Origin: Candidatus Rifleibacteriota bacterium
GTDB lineage: Bacteria > Riflebacteria > Ozemobacteria > Ozemobacterales > Ozemobacteraceae
Length of the DNA: 21,028 nucleotides
Assembly: GCA_029564115.1 (NCBI GenBank)
Contig: JAKQQP010000451.1
Span: 1 to 21,028, forward strand
Direction: 5' to 3'
This document shows positions 16,942-21,028 of the stretch, piece by piece. A program made the translations under genes and the position numbers. The notes beneath the pieces were generated by a model. That model saw nothing but the letters and a program-made list of their open reading frames with translations, searched no databases and was not told the origin of the DNA. Each line of letters begins with the position of its first letter. The first letter of the stretch is position 1.

Positions 16942-17673
16942 TTAAAAGCACTGCATTTCGATAGCATAACCATCTTTGTGCTCAGGGCAGCGGAAAATAT
17001 AGAGACAGCCAGCGTCGCCCCACATCAGGCCCGCCCCCGATTCAGAATCGATCTGAGCGACAAATTCAGCATCTTTTTTGCAGATCGGGCAAACCTGCGT
17101 TCCTTCGCCTTGAATCCAGATCGGATAACCACCGATACTGGTAAAAGGCTCCATTTCACAGCCAATCTCAAGCCCGACTTCTTCGTAGGCACTTACCGGG
17201 TCTTCGCCATCTATCTCTTCGCAAAGCGCAGCCACTTCGGGAAAATTGTTTTCGAGGGTTTCGTAGTCAGGCAGATTAAAAACTTTGCTGACGCTGCATG
17301 TGCATGGAGTCAGCGATTTGTCTTCGCCGATGCCAGGCACAAACTTCGCGGCAGCAGCGTCATGGTAAACTCTGACAGCCCACTGCCCCTTTTCTTCTTC
17401 TGGTCTGCCGATCGGCATGCACTGAAAGCAATAGAACACACACAAAAGAGCTTCAGATAAAGAATTTTTGTCAACAACTTTAAACTGACAGATAAAACTC
17501 AATGGCTTTTTGCAATCGGGGCAAATCGGTGCCGTGTCGCCTTTCTCGGCATAAGCAAAACCGCCAAAACGAACATCTGCCGCATGTTTTTCAAGAAAAC
17601 CCGGCTTATCTGGAACAACTCTGAGGCACTCTTTTTTTAAACCCGCCAAAGCTCTTTTTAACTTTTCACTCAC
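16942..17673 (-). CDS. DUF1963/YwqG-like cysteine-rich protein
   Basis: A 243-aa soluble protein. It has two CxxC pairs in repeated contexts: CPDCKKPLSFICQF near the N-terminus and CPICKKDAEFVAQIDSE near the C-terminus. The second follows GGYPIWIQGEGTQ, the GG-P-W-Q signature seen in the DUF1963/YwqG family. CTCS and FRCPEHKDG add more possible metal ligands, so zinc binding is likely (inference). Function of the family is not established. The GTG at 17673 is chosen because AAGGAG lies 8 bp ahead of it; the upstream in-frame ATG at 17709 would place that ribosome site inside the coding region. It is the last gene of the minus-strand run, 50 bp after the NTF2-like gene. Confidence 0.7.
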   Translation of the reverse strand: MSEKLKRALAGLKKECLRVVPDKPGFLEKHAADVRFGGFAYAEKGDTAPICPDCKKPLSFICQFKVVDKNSLSEALLCVFYCFQCMPIGRPEEEKGQWAVRVYHDAAAAKFVPGIGEDKSLTPCTCSVSKVFNLPDYETLENNFPEVAALCEEIDGEDPVSAYEEVGLEIGCEMEPFTSIGGYPIWIQGEGTQVCPICKKDAEFVAQIDSESGAGLMWGDAGCLYIFRCPEHKDGYAIEMQCF

Positions 17674-17681
17674 CTGATTTT

Positions 17682-17687
17682 CTCCTT
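17682..17687 (-). promoter_or_regulatory. Ribosome binding site that decides the DUF1963-like gene start
   Basis: On the minus strand AAGGAG stands 8 bp before GTG at 17673 and downstream of the ATG at 17709. This makes the GTG the better start and shortens the protein by 12 residues. Confidence 0.7.
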
Positions 17688-17723
17688 TTGATTGAACGCA
17701 AAAATACAAAAAAGCCTGGGCTC

Positions 17724-18098
17724 TCAGCGAGGCATGGGCCCGAAATGTTCGTTAATTATCTGCCAGCAACCATTCTCATGCACCCAGGCCAGCGTTCCAC
17801 GACCAGGGTTAGTAAACCTTTTCTTGTTGATGGTTCCCGACCACTCATATTCAAATGTACAAGTGGCAAAAGTCTCGCGTTTAAGGTTCCAGCGCAAATT
17901 GCGTACCTTAAAATGCTCATCACGAATTATCGAAAAAGTTTTACCGATCGCCATGGCTATCTGGCGCTTGCCACAATAGGTTCCCTCGGCAAATATCACC
18001 GTGGCTTCTTCATGAAAAAAAGTCTCGGCCGCCTCCCAGCTCTGGGTCGCCAGCGCCTGAATGTAGTCGTCAAAAATTTTTTCTATCGAACTTGTCAT
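17724..18098 (-). CDS. SnoaL/NTF2-like small protein
   Basis: A 124-aa protein with the NTF2-like cone fold pattern. An N-terminal helix pair (EKIFDDYIQALATQSWEAAETFF) is followed by HEEATVIFAEGTYCGKRQIA. Beta strands then end in GRGTLAWVHENGCWQIINEHFG, the usual closing strands of SnoaL_3/DUF4440-type proteins. Members are enzymes or binding proteins of very varied roles, so no reaction is assigned. AAGG lies 7 bp before the ATG. It begins 32 bp after the ECF S-component gene and may be on the same transcript; nothing else ties it to the transporter. Confidence 0.75.
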   Translation of the reverse strand: MTSSIEKIFDDYIQALATQSWEAAETFFHEEATVIFAEGTYCGKRQIAMAIGKTFSIIRDEHFKVRNLRWNLKRETFATCTFEYEWSGTINKKRFTNPGRGTLAWVHENGCWQIINEHFGPMPR

Positions 18099-18130
18099 CT
18101 TCCAACCTTATCAGCTTTCTTCGCGCCCGG

Positions 18131-18700
18131 TCAACTTTGTCGACCTTCAGCAATATTTTTAGCAGAAGAATTGGCACCGGCCATGGCTTTCCATAAGGCC
18201 AGCCCGCCAACGACACCGGCAATTCCCTGAACAGCGTTAGGGAAAAGGCCAATCAAAGCTGCTGCCGGGTCAGTGACCAAAAACATCGGTATATGCTGCC
18301 CCAACGCAGGATAAATCAATGCTTCGAAAACATAATAACCGACAACCATGCTGCAGCCACCAACCAAAGCAGCAAAAATCGGTCTGCCCAGACTCAGAGT
18401 GGAACTTCTTCGTGCCAGAATTCCCACTATAAAGCCCTCAAACCCCTTAACAATAAAAGTTGCCGGAATATAAACCGGGTAACCGACAGCGTCGGCAAGA
18501 GATGAGCCGAAGGCACCAACGATAAAACCTGCTCCAGGCCCCAACCACAACCCGGCAAGAATGATAAATACGTCACCAATATTGAAATACCCGTTGGTGG
18601 CAGGAATCGGAACCCTGACAAACAGGGTCGTCACTGCCGTTAGCGCCGTAAGAGACGCAATAACTGCCGTTTCTGCAAATCGCGAGTTAATCTTCGGCAT
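18131..18700 (-). CDS. ECF transporter substrate-binding (S) component, PF07155/QrtT-like
   Basis: A 189-aa membrane protein with about six hydrophobic segments. The block NGYFNIGDVFIILAGLWLGP, then AFGSSLADAVGYPVYIPATF and IVKGFEGFIVGILARR, is typical of the PF07155/COG4720 group of ECF S-components. This group includes QrtT, reported to bring in queuosine precursors. Its start overlaps the end of the EcfT-like gene by 14 bp with GGAG 6 bp ahead, and the ABC ATPase gene stands first in the run, so it has dedicated T and A components (group I arrangement). A queuine or preQ1 substrate is inferred from the QueL/YhhQ-like pair elsewhere in the window; other vitamins cannot be excluded. No gene symbol is given for this reason. 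Confidence 0.82.
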   Translation of the reverse strand: MPKINSRFAETAVIASLTALTAVTTLFVRVPIPATNGYFNIGDVFIILAGLWLGPGAGFIVGAFGSSLADAVGYPVYIPATFIVKGFEGFIVGILARRSSTLSLGRPIFAALVGGCSMVVGYYVFEALIYPALGQHIPMFLVTDPAAALIGLFPNAVQGIAGVVGGLALWKAMAGANSSAKNIAEGRQS

Positions 18701-19448
18701 TTACTTCTCCGTCTTCGTATATTCGTTCCATTTCATTCACCATAACAGGAATCGGCTCAAAAGTCAGAATAATACAGGCAAAAATCCAGCGATAAATACA
18801 GGAAACCAACCAGGCAAACCAGTGATATAACCAAACTGGTCCACTGTTCCAGTCATCGCGATGACGAGGCAGAAGAATATCAGGGTTTTCTTCATACCAT
18901 ATCGTCACAAGACGGCTGATAACTTCGCCAACATGTTGAAATACCCTGACAGTCAATGCCAGGTGAAGGCCAGGCAAACGAAAACGGCCATGAATACGTG
19001 AAAACCTGTTAATCAGGTCGCTGACATTGAATGAATTGATAAAAGTTAAAGAATACGGAAAAACAGCCAGAATATTGAAATACAAACGAAGCAAACGCAT
19101 GCTGTCACCATAGTCACGGGTGCCCAGAAACAGCGGAAACATCTGTCGCAGCACTGCACCCGTAATGACGGTAGTCAAGGCAATGGCAAAAGCAGCCGCA
19201 AGGTAATCAAGCAGTTTTGCCGGGCCAAGACTTGGCAGGCAGGCCAGCCAGATAATGAAGGTACAAAGTGGCACCGCTATGATGAGGCCTGTTCCCGGGA
19301 AAAGTATTTTTTCGATATGCTCTGCCATAAATAAAGCCGGCCGACTCGAAAAAATTGGAATACCTACTGCCATGAGCAGAATCAGCTTCAACCACCATGG
19401 CTGAATATTCTGAAACTTCAGATACTTAAATTGTTTACTATCGTTCAT
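18687..19448 (-). CDS. EcfT-like transmembrane coupling component of an ECF importer
   Basis: A 253-aa membrane protein with several hydrophobic segments (about 18-35, 48-72, 80-105, 120-145, 210-235). The cytoplasmic region LALTVRVFQHVGEVISRLVTIWYEENPD resembles the EcfT coupling helices in position and pattern. The usual short Ala-Arg-Gly motifs that grip the ATPases are not evident: the equivalent place reads YEENPD. The match is therefore supported mainly by its place between the ATPase and S-component genes, with an ATGA overlap upstream and a 14-bp overlap downstream. EcfT normally binds two ATPase subunits; here the partner is a single fused and asymmetric ATPase chain, which may explain the altered motifs. 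Confidence 0.68.
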   Translation of the reverse strand: MNDSKQFKYLKFQNIQPWWLKLILLMAVGIPIFSSRPALFMAEHIEKILFPGTGLIIAVPLCTFIIWLACLPSLGPAKLLDYLAAAFAIALTTVITGAVLRQMFPLFLGTRDYGDSMRLLRLYFNILAVFPYSLTFINSFNVSDLINRFSRIHGRFRLPGLHLALTVRVFQHVGEVISRLVTIWYEENPDILLPRHRDDWNSGPVWLYHWFAWLVSCIYRWIFACIILTFEPIPVMVNEMERIYEDGEVNAED

Positions 19449-20692
19449 GCAAAATCTATGCTGACGGTTTGCCCGTCAATTTTTTTCAGATGGATATTGG
19501 CGGCGACAAATCTGTGCCATGACGGTTGATGCGATACTATGCCAATTGCAGTACCCTGGGCATGAGCAATTTTGCAACACTGATAAACGAGGCGGCAGGA
19601 ATGTAGTCGAGAAAGACCCCAGGCAGGCTCATCCAGCAGGAGCAAAGCCGGTTTTGCGGCAAGTCTGGCAGCAATAAGAGCTGTTTTCACGGCCAGCAGA
19701 TTATGCGATGAGTTATCAAAAATATTAAAATCATCTGTATCAGTGCAATATTTAAAAATAGAGGCAAAAATTTCGAGAGCAACATTGTGCAACTCTCGAC
19801 TGCCAGAAAAAGCGTCGGCAAGGTATTCAAGTGGCAGTCTCGCAAAAAGCTGGCTGATAGACTCCTGAAAAAGCAGACGCACAACAGATGAACCATTTTG
19901 TGAAACAACTCTGGCGCAGCCCCTGGAAACAGGAATAACATCCGCGAGAATTTTGGCAAGCAGACTTTTGCCGACTCCGTTGTCGCCTGTAATCAGAAAT
20001 GGTGAAGCAATTACCGGCTCAGGCAAATTATTTTGGTAATAAAGCTGTTTTTCTGGGTGGAAAACAGGGAACTTGATTTCGGGAAAAGTCACCTGCAATT
20101 CTTTGACATCAAAATTCAAAGATAAAGGAGGAAGACAGCATTCAACCTGCCTGGCGTCTGCAGAGAAACTGTCTTCATCAGAAAGAACAAGGGCTTCAAT
20201 TGGCCTGCCTGCAGCAGAATATCTTTCGCAGAGCTGATGCCAGAAATGATGCCTTGATGAGTTAAGCCAAAAAAGTGGATTACAGGCAAAAAATGCAGAC
20301 ACCATTTCAATCTGGGTGTCCGCCTTGGCATATGTAAGAAGAAGCAATTCACCACCAGAAAGAGTCGAAACCGGCTGCGATAAAATTTCTGCAGGAAGCC
20401 CGTAACGGGAAAGTAATTCACAGATCTTTTCATCATCGACATTATCAGCAATAGAAGAAATCTGCGAAGAAATAATTTGGCGCGCATTCGGAAGCGAGAG
20501 TCCCTGTACCGGATCAGGAGTGATCATTGCAAAGCTCGCAACTTTACGGCTCTGGTTCATCCAGTCGGAAAAACCGCTGAAAAAAGCCTTGCCGCCGCAG
20601 GCCAGCTTTGGAAAAAAGACGCCTGTTTTATCGGTAAACTGATCGACAAGGTGCTCAAAGTCTTCAAAGACACTAACAACAGGTGAACTCAT
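19445..20692 (-). CDS. Fused two-half ABC ATPase of an ECF importer with one intact ATP site
   Basis: A 415-aa protein made of two ABC ATPase halves. The C-half (about 200-415) has Walker A GDNGVGKS (236-243), Q-loop Q276 in LLFQE, Walker B LLLLDEPAWGLS (to 361; D354, E355) and H-loop H388. Its signature is gone: SSHNLLA stands where LSGGQ should be (about 328-334). The N-half (about 1-190) keeps TLSGGE (110-115) and the helical segment before it. It has no Walker A, a proline for the Q-loop glutamine (P59), LFWLNSS in place of Walker B (140-146) and SDED in place of the H-loop. In ABC dimers a site uses Walker motifs of one half and the signature of the other, so exactly one complete site remains. 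It is first in the ECF operon; the start is ATG with only a weak GAG ahead. Confidence 0.85.
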   Translation of the reverse strand: MSSPVVSVFEDFEHLVDQFTDKTGVFFPKLACGGKAFFSGFSDWMNQSRKVASFAMITPDPVQGLSLPNARQIISSQISSIADNVDDEKICELLSRYGLPAEILSQPVSTLSGGELLLLTYAKADTQIEMVSAFFACNPLFWLNSSRHHFWHQLCERYSAAGRPIEALVLSDEDSFSADARQVECCLPPLSLNFDVKELQVTFPEIKFPVFHPEKQLYYQNNLPEPVIASPFLITGDNGVGKSLLAKILADVIPVSRGCARVVSQNGSSVVRLLFQESISQLFARLPLEYLADAFSGSRELHNVALEIFASIFKYCTDTDDFNIFDNSSHNLLAVKTALIAARLAAKPALLLLDEPAWGLSRLHSCRLVYQCCKIAHAQGTAIGIVSHQPSWHRFVAANIHLKKIDGQTVSIDFA

Positions 20693-20792
20693 AAGTTTCT
20701 CAAATCATACATTTCTGCAGAATAAAGCAAAACAAGGTTTGAGAATAACATATTAGAACCCTACAATAAAGATAATGATGAACACAGAAAAA

Positions 20793-20904
20793 CCAGCCAC
20801 GGATGAACCCGAATAAACACGAATGAGATAAAAAACTAATCACTGGTTAAAACTATTAACACGGCAGTAAAAGTGGCCGTTTACAGGCCTTCATAATATA
20901 GAAA
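20793..20904. repeat. Tandem intergenic repeat, copy 1
   Basis: About 112 bp, from CCAGCCACGGATGAACCC to CATAATATAGAAA. The left part is a short-period string (CACGGATGAAC, CCGAATAAA, CACGAATGAGA). The right part holds a hairpin, ACGGC (20861-20865) with GCCGT (20876-20880), loop AGTAAAAGTG, followed by TTTACAGGCCTTCATAATATAGAAA. AACCAG near the left end can pair with CTGGTT near 20833-20838. The last ~45 bp are nearly identical to copy 2. Confidence 0.85.
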
Positions 20905-20912
20905 AAAAAACA

Positions 20913-21028
20913 CCAGCCACGAATGAACCCTAATAAACAGCGAATGAGACAAAAAACCAATCTCGCTGGTTAAAGCTATTAACACCGGCAGTAAAAGTGG
21001 CCGTTTACAGGCCTTCATAATATAGAAA
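20913..21028. repeat. Tandem intergenic repeat, copy 2 (reaches the window edge)
   Basis: Begins 120 bp after copy 1 with CCAGCCACGAATGAACCC and ends in the same CATAATATAGAAA at the last base of the window. It has the same CGGC/GCCG hairpin (20986-20989 and 21000-21003) with the identical loop AGTAAAAGTG. Its ACCAGC (20912-20917) pairs with GCTGGT (20965-20970). Small indels separate it from copy 1, mostly in the left half. More copies may follow outside the window. Confidence 0.8.

Larger units (their letters stand above)
20693..21028. other. Non-coding region upstream of the ECF operon
   Basis: These 336 bp carry no convincing gene. The first ~100 bp are AT-rich and should hold the promoter of the minus-strand ECF operon, but no pair of -35 and -10 boxes with good spacing stands out, and no preQ1-type aptamer could be folded by eye. 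The rest is filled by the two tandem repeat copies listed separately. Confidence 0.6.

Noticed and set aside
20693..20792. Possible preQ1 aptamer upstream of the ECF operon (minus strand TAGGGTTCTAA)
   Set aside because: The pairing strand is too far away and the A-rich tail needed for the pseudoknot is absent.
20793..21028. CRISPR-like repeats
   Set aside because: There are only two long imperfect copies set nearly end to end, with no unique spacers of uniform length and no cas genes.

Overview
This window is a gene-dense stretch of a bacterial chromosome with mid-range base composition. Genes are packed into runs with gaps of 0-14 bp or short overlaps. No rRNA, tRNA, CRISPR array, insertion sequence or phage gene was seen. 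The organism looks diderm and motile or surface-associated: it has a membrane chemoreceptor fused to PilZ, a PilB/GspE-type ATPase and large membrane-anchored cyclases. It makes lipoate with the two-protein LipS1/LipS2 system. The lineage cannot be fixed from sequence alone; an uncultured candidate phylum (for example Riflebacteria-like) is only a guess.

Layout: (1) 2-6699, plus strand: the 3' end of ppdK, nusB with a large internal insertion, a chemoreceptor-PilZ fusion, a PilB/GspE-family ATPase, and two radical SAM genes read as lipS2 and lipS1. (2) 6636-8115, minus strand: a YhhQ-type queuosine-precursor transporter and a small radical SAM protein resembling QueL (queuine to preQ1). The transporter's tail is antisense to the end of lipS1. 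(3) 8174-16916, plus strand: a DUF3147-like membrane protein, tldD, tldE/pmbA, and two large paralogous four-TM receptors with class III cyclase domains. (4) 16942-20692, minus strand: a fused two-half ABC ATPase, an EcfT-like membrane protein and a PF07155-type ECF S-component (together an ECF importer), then an NTF2-like protein and a DUF1963/YwqG-like cysteine-rich protein. (5) 20693-21028: non-coding, with two tandem copies of a ~115-bp repeat, the second running to the window edge.

The strongest observation is the cyclase pair. The first protein keeps both metal-binding aspartates (D810, D854) but has lost the transition-state Asn/Arg (now E932/Q936) and the C-terminal KGK lysine. The second has lost both aspartates (A791, N835) but keeps Asn905/Arg909 and KGK. 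This is the C1/C2 division of labour of animal adenylyl cyclases, split here over two adjacent bacterial receptor genes, and it predicts an obligate heterodimer with one active site. The ABC ATPase of the ECF operon shows the same logic inside one chain: the N-half keeps only LSGGE, while the C-half keeps Walker A, Q-loop, Walker B and H-loop but has lost its signature. TldD/TldE is a third, already known, asymmetric pair.

Regions 2 and 4 together suggest salvage of queuosine precursors: uptake by YhhQ and/or the ECF importer, then conversion by QueL. The link to the ECF system is an inference from family resemblance and co-occurrence 10 kb apart.
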